The notes under the pieces were generated by a model. That model searched no databases and was not told the origin of the DNA. It saw only the letters and a program-made list of their open reading frames with translations. Of a stretch of DNA of 64,000 bases, positions 45,315 through 56,580 are shown piece by piece; within the stretch, counting starts at the first letter, position 1; each line of letters opens with the position of its first letter. The position numbers and the translations under genes were made by a program. Source of the DNA: Acanthopleura granulata (lineage: Eukaryota; Mollusca; Polyplacophora; Chitonida; Chitonidae); the NCBI GenBank assembly GCA_016165875.1, contig JABBOT010000080.1, forward strand, positions 1,367,667 through 1,431,666. Reading direction: 5' to 3'.

Positions 45315-48300
45315 GTAGCATGTCATCTTGTGGGACTATTCAGCATCTTGTTCCGCTGGATTATCATTCCTCCTCCCCCAACATAAATGTATGTAACAGT
45401 GCCCACTCACACAAAACTTCATAAATTCATAACCCAATCAGCATCTTTTACAAGTTAAGGAAAATACGACTTTCGAAGTTTTGTGAAAGTGGCCCCAGTT
45501 ATGACAGAAGCTGAAACCAATTTCATTTGGAACCATCCAGCATTCATTCTACGAATATCATTCATAGAAGATTGTGTAAATGCCTGTCATTGGTGGAGCA
45601 CTCCGCTGCTGGACTCGCTTGCCACACGATAACTTTGTTAGGTTAGGATGTTAATTCAGCTCTTCCCAAGGCAAGGGTTCTGCCATGTTCAGGACTGGGT
45701 TGATATCGTGCATCTATAAACACCTTCTGTGTTGGACTGGTGCCATTACAGATGCTGGCTTTTTCCCCTAAAATCAGTGAACCTGCTGGCCAATTCCATC
45801 ACTTTCCTCCTTGAATGCCTATGTGTCATAGGTCCGATGTGCAGACATTCCTCAACATATCTGCACATCCCAGGTGGGAGCTCAGACCGCATCGTGTTCA
45901 TTGAGTAGTTCGGAAGTGCAAAAGTCTTGCTACGTCAATAAATTTGCAGTTTTTGTTGCCATGGACATTTGTTTTCACTATTACTGCTTTGCACAACTAT
46001 GTTGCACATAGTGCCAGTTAGATACTGAATCATGTTCTCAGAATGGGTAAACCATAAAGGCCATGCTGCTTTTCAAAATGCAGCACCTTACCGAGGCCGA
46101 GCAGGTATGTTGAGGAAGGTATGCTCACCAAATTTATCACATGTAGGCGTTCAGGGTGAAAACTGATGGACTTGGTCAGCAGGTTCACAGTGATTCCGGG
46201 GGAAGAACCCAACATAGAAAGTCATTACAGGTACACATTATCTAAGATTGGGCCTACTTTCCTTGACCTTAGTGCAGTACACTAATGCACTACATTTAAT
46301 ATTGTGACCAAATGCTGTGTTGGGGCATCTATGGCCAAGGGGTTTAGCTCCCCACCCCCATTGACTTGTACCTCAGTGGCCAGTGTAATATAGTTGTATT
46401 TAATCTGCCCTTATGTTTTCAGAATCCAGTGTGATCTGACCAAACGGGAGACAATCATCGACAGGTTAGCAAGGAGGGAGGTCTTTGGACGTGTTTTATT
46501 AAGATGTTTGGAAGCTTTATTACCACAAGGCCTTAGTCTGTGTGTCATCAATTTTCCAACAAGGCTGCGAAGATTGGCTCATTTCATGATAATATTTTCA
46601 GATGGCCATCTCTATTTTTTTGTAGAGTTATTGTTGACTTGGGGACCATCGTGCAGACACACAAATTGGCTGTGATCATTATACAATGTATATACAAAAG
46701 TAGCCTGGTTTGAGGACTAATTCCTAAGTTAGTTGATAGTTCTTGCTGAGATGGCTGTCCATATTACATATTGCCAGCATTTGACTGAAACTTAAATGAG
46801 TGATTTTCTCATGTGTGAGCAGAACGTGCATTGTGTATAGGTGAGACAGGTTTCAGTTTTATAAAGGTTTACAGGTTAGTAATATGGTCAGACATTCTCA
46901 GGTACCTTAAAGAATTCATGCCTAGCAATGAGTGCAAATTAGATTCCAGCAAATAATTACGTGTATGATGGTAATTACCCTGCTCAAATTAAACTAGGTT
47001 GTGCCAAGGACTTGGAACATCAATACAGCGATTTTGTTCTGGATATCTTGCAATAACTTCTTTTGGATGCAATAATGTCCTGATATCTAAAGGAAAGAAA
47101 AGTAATGGTATTCAAATAATAAAGCCATCAGAGGAAATAAACGTACTGAGGGAAATGTTGAAGGTTATTTTCTTGAAGCTCAGTTTATTTTGTCTTGGTA
47201 AGTATGGTCACTGTCTGTACAGGTTGCTAATCACTGAATTGAAAGTTACTTCTGACTCACCTGTTTAGCTCTACCCATGTATAAAATTGTGATGTATAGG
47301 GTTTTCTTGTCACAACTTCAAGAACTGCTTTGCGTTGAGAAATAAGGTAATTTTCAATATACTACTACGGATACCTAAAAAGCATGTGGCACCACTTGAT
47401 ATTGATAGCTCGGTGATAGCTGTTGTGAATTATTAGATCTGGGCTCTACTGCTCGGTGCTGGCCAGCTTAACACTGGCTGAGGACTAGGTAGATTCCATC
47501 AAGTTACTCAGTATTACCTATAAGAATATGTGTTAATTCTAAATGTTTTACTGGAGTTTTGGTTTTAAGAGCCATAAAAGTTCATGTATTTTGAATGAAG
47601 GCCAGGTTTCTCCTGACCCACTGTTTGTTCTCCACACGATGTAATCCACAAGATAGCTGCAAGTAGAACACTTATACACCACATGTATATGTGTGTGTAT
47701 ATATCTATATATGTATATATATATATATATATATATGTTTTTCCTGTGAAAATTGCATTGTTTCCATGTGTACATGTAGAAATTTTGCCTCCACAAAGAC
47801 CAAAGAAACTGGCTGATTTCGACATTCATAATTAGGTGATTTTTTGTGTTGGAATGCGATCAAGCTTCTGGCTGTGACAGATATATGCAATTTTGTTTCC
47901 GAATGTTTTTATATGTATTATTGCTAACATTAGTCTATTTATTACCACGGATTTAAATTTGTATATTTCAGAGTCTATCAGTTGTTGGTTTGTATATTAA
48001 ATGAGACAGTGTTGTGAGGACTTGGGTGTATCGCAGATTTTACTTGTGTACATAATCTCAAGGAAACCCATTGTGGGCGGAACAGTTGTGCATGTATATC
48101 TGTCAAAAAGTGAAGGATAATCAAATAATCCAACCGTAACTAGTCGATATCAGTGCAGAAGTTGTACTGAATTACACATTGGTTTTTATGGGTTTCCTTG
48201 TATATCCTTGTTCGTCTCGCTTTCAAAACTGCTCAAATATTTTCCAAGTGTTCAGAGATGTTTGATTTGCTGTGAAGGAACTGGAGTTGAATATTTTTCC

Positions 48301-49827
48301 ACCGACGTGTTCCACCATGCACATACATTGTCGTTAATTATGTTAGCTGCACACCATTTATTATGGTTGCTTTGGATCACAAGTAAATACAACTGCTATA
48401 AACGCTGGGAAAGTTTAGAATCGAGGTGGGGTACATAACCTAGCAACACTTGTACTTTAATATCAGTGATATATGCTTGACAATGAAATGCTTCCCCAAT
48501 TCATGATACAGATAATATGAATATACATGAACCAGTATGTAAACAGTTATATTCTTTATGCAGAATATCAAATGTGCATTGCTATACTCTGATATTTTAA
48601 CTTTGTACTCCACCGTTTGGAGGAAAATAAAGCCTTTTAAACTTGTTAACCAGACCATCTTGTTCACTTTCTACTTGGAGTGCTGTTTTGTAGTTGGTTT
48701 CAAAGCCCAGCGAAACGATGTACATTTATTTGTAGTCATAGCTACGATGGGTTGTGGTTGACTGTACAGATTTGCCAGAACTTTCACAGCCGGTTACTGT
48801 TTCCTCCTGCAATTATTCATGTGATAATATCACAGGAATATTCATTTGATGCTTATCAGCAGTAGTATTCCAGAGTATTTCATATAGATGATAGGGAGGG
48901 AAAGATTCAGAGAAATCCGATCAAGATTTGGACATGGGCGCTGATGGGGAACATTTCCCGTCAACAGTAACTCGGCTGTGAAGGTTTGTTCATTCCTGTG
49001 TTTTGTGATGGCAGTTTGTGAGTTGACTTCTTCCTGTACGACAAGAGAACAAAGCAGCTTTGGTTTGGGCCCATTTTGCGCGAGGAAAAGTGCGTCATTC
49101 GAACTGGGATAATCCATCCAAATGTAATCGACGCAATAGTGCCCACTCGCATATAGTTCCCAGTAGATGTTAAATGAAATCTGACTTCAGAAACTTCGAA
49201 GTTTGCAAGTCTTTCAGAGGGCTCCCAACAGTTTCACTGGTCGGATGAAACTTCGTTTGTCTTGATGAAAAAATCCTACGTTTATCCGAAGTGATGATCT
49301 GACGTCGGGCATTTCTGGCTTTCTATGACTTGCGTTGAGGACCCTTTGGAACTAGATGCAAAATTGTTACAGTGTGGCACAGGCCGATTGCCAACCTGCT
49401 CACAGTGACAGATCTACTGTAGACTGACGCAAGGGTTTCCTCGGTATGCGGTGCGAAGATGCTATATACAGGGCAAGCAAAAGGAAATATTCGTTGTTAA
49501 CCATGAGCGTCCACGGTGTCTTTGTGAATTACACATTTATTTGTCTGTCATGTCCTATCTATAAGAAGCTGGAATTTTTATCGTGAATGTATGACTGAGA
49601 CTTCGTTGGACATTTATTGGAACTGATGAACACGCGTATATAGGTGCCGGTGTATGCAGTGTAAGTTTTCGAAATGCTGACACCTAACACGTGGCGCATT
49701 GAAATGGACTGATAACAGCAAACGTGGACACCACTTACACATTTTTCGCTACACTGAGCTTTCATTGGAAATATAAACCATATATTAGCAAGCGATATTT
49801 ATTATAGTTGGAAACATATTACTCCGA
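45315..49827. other. PPP4R1 3' UTR and flank
   Basis: No coding sequence recognised. CCTCAACATATCTGC at about 45852 and GCAGGTATGTTGAGG at about 46101 are near-inverted, suggesting an old inverted-repeat insertion. AATAAA at 48626-48631, in GGAAAATAAAGCC, is a good-looking but distant poly(A) signal. The rest is featureless except for the TA microsatellite. Confidence 0.45.
47690..47740. repeat. TA/TG microsatellite
   Basis: TGTGTGTATATATCTATATA is followed by an uninterrupted TA run. Open frames across it read only YIYIY. Confidence 0.9.
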
Positions 49828-50372
49828 GGTTGCTCAGACGTTGAAATTTGCATTAGAAATGACGCGGTAGCCAGTAACGCTCGAATTTCTTATCTGAGAC
49901 CTGCGATATATTCATGCTGTCTGAAGCATGCCTAACACGGGCCTAAGTTGTGGTGAAACTCCTCCCAGGAAACATATGCATGACTACATAATATTTTGTT
50001 GTCAAAAACATTTACTTGGCCCATCAAGGTAGATTGAGACTGGTATCCCAGAGAGATAGCTGCCAGAAAACTGGCAATTGTTGTTACGCGTTCAAGATGT
50101 CGGAGTGTTTTAAGCAAACCGAGAGGGAGTCCTTTATTTGCTTTAGTTGGGTAAAGGAGACCAAAATAATTTGGACTGGCTAAGTAAAATGGTATGTAGT
50201 TACCAAGGTTTCCAGAGTAGTTTTATAACAATTTTAGGCTCATGTTAAGCACGTTTCTTGGACGTAGAATGCCGGTCTAAATGTGAGACCGCTTCGCCGG
50301 GTGAGTGAGTATCAGGCATACCTCAGACGATTCCGCGTCATTTCTAATGCAAATTTCAACGCCTGAGCAACC
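49828..50372. mobile_element. Non-coding inverted-repeat element, about 545 bp
   Basis: The 40 bp at 49828-49867 (GGTTGCTCAGACGTTGAAAT and on) and the reverse complement of 50333-50372 match at 39 of 40 positions. Weaker similarity extends outward (GGAAACATATTACTCCGA against the inverted TCTAGTCCTA). The interior is not palindromic and has no long open frame. The structure suits a non-autonomous DNA transposon, though no clear target-site duplication was identified. Confidence 0.6.
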
Positions 50373-50798
50373 TAGGACTAGAAACATATCTTATATGTAG
50401 CTCTCCAAAATGTAAGCAAATAAGACTTGTCTCTCGTCTGGTTTAATCATTTTCTGAGTAACTCGTATTACTAAAAAAACTCAAGTATACAGAAAGAATG
50501 TAACTCCTGAACTTTTGCGCCGGATGGATTGTTAGCCGTGTGAGTTATCGCCATACTATGCAGATCAACGGCTTACAAGTCAAGAACTATTATGATGAAT
50601 ATGCAGTTCCAAGGGCTCTAGAAAATATTTCATTTAGTTTTCTTTCTATTTATAAAAATATGATTGCGTGAACCAAACTGATACTTCGCAATATATTAGA
50701 ACTCTCCAGCCTGACATCCAATACATGTACGGGTATGCAAAAATGATTTCGATTCCCGTTATTGTATTTTTATTATGATCAAATTATTATGATCAAAC

Positions 50799-50853
50799 CC
50801 AATTTAAGGAATTCTGCTGAGGGAATTACCCTCAGCAGAATTCCTTAAATTGG
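50799..50853. repeat. Perfect palindrome: 25-bp arms, 5-bp loop
   Basis: The left arm (50799-50823) starts CCAATTTAAGGAATTCTGCT. The right arm (50829-50853) is its exact reverse complement, around the loop AATTA. Just upstream TATTATGATCAAA is repeated twice in tandem. Confidence 0.95.
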
Positions 50854-51847
50854 CGAAATCTGATCTTGAGATAACATTTTCTTCTGATAAAACAAAAAGT
50901 ATGAATCACACTAATAAAATTTTTCAGACATATGTTGCATAGTAACAATTTCAGATTCAAGTAGTTTTACCTGTCTTTTCTGGACAAAAAAAAAACAAAA
51001 CAAAAAACAGAATTACCCCTCACCACTGCACTGGTGGGGAACGATTTCACATCTAGTAGCAAGGTGATAGGTATTATGTGAAGACAAATGTACTCCTGTT
51101 TGAGTCAAAACTCGCTTTTGTGGAATCGGTCTGTTTGTGTGTCTCTTCAGCGCAGGCTGTAAATTTGCTGAATGCTAGCCTCGAAGCTCTTTCACTTATT
51201 ACGTTTAACCTAGAGCACGGAGCTACAGGAACTGTAACTGTAAAATCTTGTAGTAAGTCCAGAGCTCTTGCACACTGCCCTCTCGGTACACATAGTGGTC
51301 ATGTAACGACAGTTCAAACCCACTGCAACTAGAAAACCACAAAGGCGGTGGTCTTACCTTCGTCCTTTACCCTCCAACCAGCGTCAACGTACGAAGCCCC
51401 ATGTTAACTGTGTAATTGCCATCACACTCTTCACGACTCTGTTATTGTGTGTTGTAGCGAGACAACAATGTCTAGTTTCTGATGGTTATACAACTCAGTC
51501 AATATATTATTGATCTTCCCTGAGGCCCTCCACAAACACGCCTTTATAAACATTGACACAATACACTAAAATGAACTGAACTGACTGAAATACAAAAGTT
51601 ATAACATTTAAAGGAATGTATGGTAATATGGGTTACAGCTAAATTGTTTCTAAGCTATGTACAGGGCAGGTTATATAATAATGCAGCTATCTTTCAGATA
51701 CATGTATGTGGATTAAGCACTTTGTCATACTGATGTATTCTGTACTTCGGAGGCACTTTGTAGAGTAGTATGGAGAGCATTCCAGTTCAAACTTCCAGAA
51801 CTGGGAAAACTCCGTTTAACCATTTCAGAATAAGGAAACGGGGGATA

Positions 51848-52285
51848 TTACATGTAGTTGGATTGTTGGATACTTGATCTTAGTTGTCTTAGTTGTTCTT
51901 CTATATGAAACATAGTTTTCTTGTGTTCAGGGAAATAGTCATTCAGAGATTTGTGGATAGTTAGATCCCTACGATACTGAATGGTTTCAAATATAGTTTT
52001 CCATGTCAAGGCGGAAAGTATTTCAGAGGTAGTCATACTTTTACTGTTGTCTGATGCAAACCGTTCTGCAGTCTTCTGAAGTTTATACACTCTTTCTAAA
52101 AGTGCCTTTGAGCAGGTAAACCATACTGTAGCACAGTAGGTTATATGTGAAAGAATGTGTGCATTATAATACAGCGCCCTGATTTTGTAACGTAGAATAT
52201 GTTTGTGCTTCTTCAATACAGACATTTTAGAAATAGTAGCACACACAGAATCAACATATTTTTCTACATTTAATCTAAGCAACAT
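51848..52285 (-). mobile_element. Non-LTR retrotransposon (LINE) reverse-transcriptase C-terminal remnant
   Basis: A 145-codon open stretch reads LNVEKYVDSVCATISKM, then LRYKIRALYYNAHILSHITY, CATVWFTCSKALLERVYKLQ and KTAERFA. This matches the end of LINE reverse transcriptases, where a (F/E)xxHI..VC.K(I/V)S motif is followed by LYxxLIxPxxxYCxxVWG and LxxLQxxAxR. The catalytic YADD region is absent, so it is a dead fragment. Confidence 0.75.
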
Positions 52286-52499
52286 TAGATTATTGAGATT
52301 TTCAATGTGGTGAGCATCAACTATAATGTTGAGAGGATGCTGAGGACACTACGACTTTTTAGATGTTCGTCATTATGGACTCGTTTATTTCCTATTTATT
52401 TTTATTTTATTTTCTGAACACCATCGAGATACGTTCTGAAGACTAAAATTTAAGCTTTTTCCAGTTTCTGCTAGGTTTTGGAAAGAACAGTACAATGAT

Positions 52500-52640
52500 G
52501 GGGGTCTCCGTGGCTTCGTGAATTAGCGCGCTAGCGCAGCACAATGACCCAGAAGCCTCTCACCAATGTGGTCGCTGTGAGTTCAAGTCCAGCTCATGCT
52601 GAATTCCTGTCCGGCCTTACGTGGGAAGGGAAACTGGCAT
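52500..52640 (+). repeat. SINE family A, tRNA-like head only
   Basis: GGGGTCTCCGTGGCTTCGTG then TTAGCGCGCTAGCGCAGCAC, B-box-like GTGAGTTCAAGTCCAGCTC and CCGGCCTTACGTGGGAAGG. This is the best preserved pol III promoter region of the family here; the body after it is missing. Confidence 0.65.
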
Positions 52641-53014
52641 TTGACCGTGCTCCATCGGCCAACATGGAGCACCGCCATTCTGCTGTCTAGGCTGTGAGGT
52701 AATTGTTCCTAGCGCGGAACACTCTTGTCACCAGAACTGTTGAGGTTGTGTTTGTAACTTAAGGAAATGTGTCAGTTTATAACATGAGACGATCAAGAAA
52801 CTTACTGCCACCACAACACAATGGTCTGGAAATACTTTGCAATGTTGTTCATATAACATATAACCTTAAAACAGTGCGCGGTCCCTGTGTTATTACATGT
52901 TGCATTAGCAGACAATTCAGAACATTTACCCGAAGGCTTAAAAACTAATACCAGTATCTCTCAGGTCTCTGAATCGGTCTTTTGAAAATAGGTTGCGGTC
53001 GATATGTCCATCAG

Positions 53015-53104
53015 GTAGAAGAAATTATGAAGTTCATGCAGACTATCAAGAGTATCCAAAAAATCCCCAACACAAATGTGTTTACTGCTGGAGACTTAAT
53101 GTAA
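53015..53104 (+). mobile_element. Possible LINE endonuclease fragment
   Basis: A short frame reads VEEIMKFMQTIKSIQK, then IPNTNVFTAGDLM and a stop. The PNTNVxxAGDxN-like end recalls the GDFN motif of LINE endonucleases. It is on the opposite strand from the reverse-transcriptase remnant, so they are not one intact element. Weak evidence. Confidence 0.3.
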
Positions 53105-53959
53105 ATGAAATTGTCTAAGATGTCAAATTCTTGAATGAATTCGTCCACATATTTATGACAATTATTTGTCCAAACGTAAGATTATGTTGTCCAGTCCACT
53201 AATATCCACACTTCTTATTTTGTCAGCGATGTCTTGAATCTGAGCTGCACTCTTATTTTATCTTCTCGGTGCCTTGGTGTTCCTTGAATTATAGAACCTC
53301 CTTTGATTAGAGTTGATGGTTTCCATTTATTTGAATCAGGATAAGATCATTCAAAATTTGAATTCTTGAAATCGAAATGTTTTCAAATTTAACTTCTTTT
53401 TTGGATGTTATGATAATCGTTGGTATAGATAGTCTTCTTCGTCTGATGTGATGTCCAATTTTAATTCCCCAAATTATTATTATTACTATTCCTGAACCAG
53501 CGAAATAGAGTTTAATGATTATGGCGACGAATTGGGCTGTTTAATATGGATCTTGGCTGACCGGAGGGTTATCAACACGAAGGTAAGACCACGTTTGTGG
53601 TTATCTACTTCCTGTAGGTCTGAGCTGTCGTTACACCGCCACTATGTGTATCGAGAAGGCAGCGCGCAAGAACTCGGGACTTACAACAAGATTTTGAAGT
53701 TACTGCTCCTGTATAACTACCTGCTCTAAACCTAATGAGTGCAAGAGTTTCGGAGCTACCTGGTGCTAACTGTGTCCATCATAAACTTAGTTCATCAACT
53801 GTCTGTTAATAACTGATCTTGATGAAATAAAATAAGCCATTATCAGTGATGTATATATACATGAAAAAATTGTACGGCTGTAACTTTGCAAAATAGCACA
53901 AAATACCTTTATGTACAAAGGCGCACTACATATGCTGAAAGTTTTTGTCAGAAAACGGC

Positions 53960-54240
53960 TAAATATTGCCTTAAAAAGTCAAGGTAGTTTAAAATCAAAA
54001 GGGTTCTTCCTCGTGTCAATTGAACTTCAGCTAAACCGTTCAGACATGTTTATAAGCCTTTCATAAAATTTACCTTAAATGACCCAATCACCTTGAGGTA
54101 GGTCAAGGTCGCTGAAAATCAATAGGACTCTTCTTCCTCAAGCCATTGTGTAAGTGTGGTGTCAGTTTGGCCAAACCATACCAAAGCGTTTACACGGGTA
54201 TGGAGAGACGGCCAGCCGCCGCGCGTTACAATACCCCTTG
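53960..54240. repeat. Dispersed repeat, two related units
   Basis: AGTCAAGGTAGTTTAAAATC with AAAAGGGTTCTTCCTCGTGTC, and later GGTCAAGGTCGCTGAAAATC with AATAGGACTCTTCTTCCTC, are related units, followed by AAACCATACCAAAGCGTTTA. This GGTCAAGGTC..TCAATAGG type is common in bivalve genomes, from memory. No coding capacity. Confidence 0.45.
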
Positions 54241-54699
54241 GCCAATATTGATTGGTAAAAAGATAGTGTGGCGTCACCATGCTTCAGACTGTTCCAAAAA
54301 GCCAGGCGTAAGCACCTCAATCTTTACTTCCGTTTTAATGACTGTAAAAAAAAACCCCACAAAAAACAAAGAGACCATAGTTGGAATCAGCACAACAGCA
54401 GCCTCAATATCCATGACAAATGAGCACCGCCTATGTCTACGGTATTTCTTTTATTCTGAACAGGATCTTGCCTTAGAATATCATCCGTCCGCGCGCGCCG
54501 TCACAACACGTCGTCTGCATGTATCCAAACACTAAAGATTGACACTTGTGACCTGACTGGTCAAATACTAGGAGTCTTTTCTCAGGAGGCATCACAGCCA
54601 AGATCTGAAGGTTGGGCCATAGGAGTATTTCGCAAAACTTCAATCAAATAAATAAATAAATGCTCAGATATAATGCAGAACACGTTTTCTTCCCTTGCT

Positions 54700-56580
54700 T
54701 GTCAGTCCGTCTTGCCAATCAGGGTCAAAGTAAGACAACTGACACCAGTCAAAAACAATTCTCTTGATCATGACTGTATGCTAATCATCAAATTGCTGAC
54801 ACATCAAATTCCTGATGAAAGCGTAACCCACCCAGAATCTTAAAGTACGAGAGCTCAACAATAATGAAGACAAGTTAGAGAAAGAAAAGAGGACATAGAT
54901 GTATATCTTCAAACATTTTTATAATGATAAATACAAGGAACTGCTGTTGTCATTATTCTCATTTTGTACATGACCTGAAAGACTTCGCTGTTAACTTGTG
55001 GTTTCATTTACAAATGAGTCATCAGTTAAAATGCATGTGTACTGAGACTAAAGATCAGAAGACCTCTGCTTGTCAAAGATGTGAAGTCTCTACCGCTAAA
55101 CAGTGCTGGGCAAATTACATACTATTTTCTTTTTTATATTCTATTTCTATTCTATCACATAAAACACACACAATGTTCCGTGTGGTTTCCATTACCGCCA
55201 TTAACATCACATTACATTCAATCCCAAGACATACAATAATACTCTTGTGAAAATCAGTTGTGTAGTACCACAAACTGCTCACATTAAGTTCCAATAAATG
55301 ACCTCAAAAAGCAAAGGACAATTACGAGTTCTATATCGTAAAAACAGAACCACTATCAAAGAATGATACCATGCTTCCCATAAAATTACAGATAAAAACC
55401 TAATTATTTAAAACTTTTACATGCAAGGTTTTCAAAATATAATAAAAATCTATGCATAAAATATGAGTAATAAATTTACATAGCACGAACCAAAAACACC
55501 CGATTACCATTTCGAAAATTACACTACGTCTTATGTCCCACGGTTTTGATTTTTCACTGAACATCCAAACAAACACATATAAGTTAGCCTAATCAACTCT
55601 ATTTTCAATTCGTATGCAATTTTACTTCAACAGTGAAAATTTATCCAAGTAAGAGAGAAACATTCCTATCATTTAAGGATATGTTCATTTAACAGTCAAA
55701 CTTGACTGGATCGCAGTCCTAAATGTGACGACTAAACTGAACAGCAGAAAAAGGCATTCGTGACTTCAGACATGTTTCCAGTCTAAAACTGGATTTGTTT
55801 TCAATGAAGTCAAATATTTTCAAGTACAGCAGGCTACTAGTTACTGCGAATGTTACACATTATAATGTCTTTATTACAGAGGTTTAGTTTCAGTATTCAT
55901 TTACATTTGCAGTTTCACTAGATGCACTTCCACCATGTTTCACATTATGGTGATTGGCAAGGGAGGTAGACTTTTGAACTCGCCATACACCTGAAAAACT
56001 TACAGATCCACACGCCATCAGGCTGCAGCCATACAGATTATATTAGACACACAAACATCGACTGGACCAATCTTATCAATTTTGCATTACTGTACAACCA
56101 ATGATTGAGAAATTTTCCTTCATACTGTCAGGCCATCCACGACATTAGCACACGAATGAACAAAGGAACTAGCCATTTCCTGACAACTGACAGTCACAAA
56201 CTGGTATTCTTCAGCTTGCACTGGGACAGTCAGTGAAAACTTGAGATTCCGCTTCACGCTGTCCTCTCAATGAGCAATCCCACCTCAATAAAATGCCTCA
56301 TAACTTTCTCATTAAAACTACTCCTTCAGCATATTTTACCCATGATGTACTGGAGGGTCAATGTTCACTCTTGAGAGATAAGATTTCTACACAACCATTC
56401 AGATTCTTTGGTTTGTATATCAGCTTTTAAATTACATTCCACTGCACAGGTGAATTTCTGTGGAGTAGGACAGTGGTTTCTTCCTCAACCAACTCTTTCA
56501 TAAAGCCAGGACTGACTTTGTATCAAATTTCTAATGACAATTCTCAGGACCTGACTGAGTAATCTATTGAATGCCAGCTG
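54700..56580 (-). other. CDT1 3' UTR and flank
   Basis: AT-rich, no open frames of note. TTTATT at about 55869 (AATAAA on the - strand), some 700 bp past the CDT1 stop, is a possible poly(A) signal. Confidence 0.35.

Noticed and set aside
46394..46675. 93-codon frame containing CDLTKRETIIDRLARREVFG
   Set aside because: Looked briefly like a further PPP4R1 exon, but exon 20 already reaches a stop at a position that fits the family end, and no homology is seen.
47548..47890. Several minus-strand frames with YIYIYI
   Set aside because: Produced by the TA microsatellite.
54591..54611. ATCACAGCCAAGATCTGAAGG, a miR-2-like start
   Set aside because: No partner arm folds to it and the similarity stops after ATCACAGCCA; it sits next to SINE-tail-like sequence.
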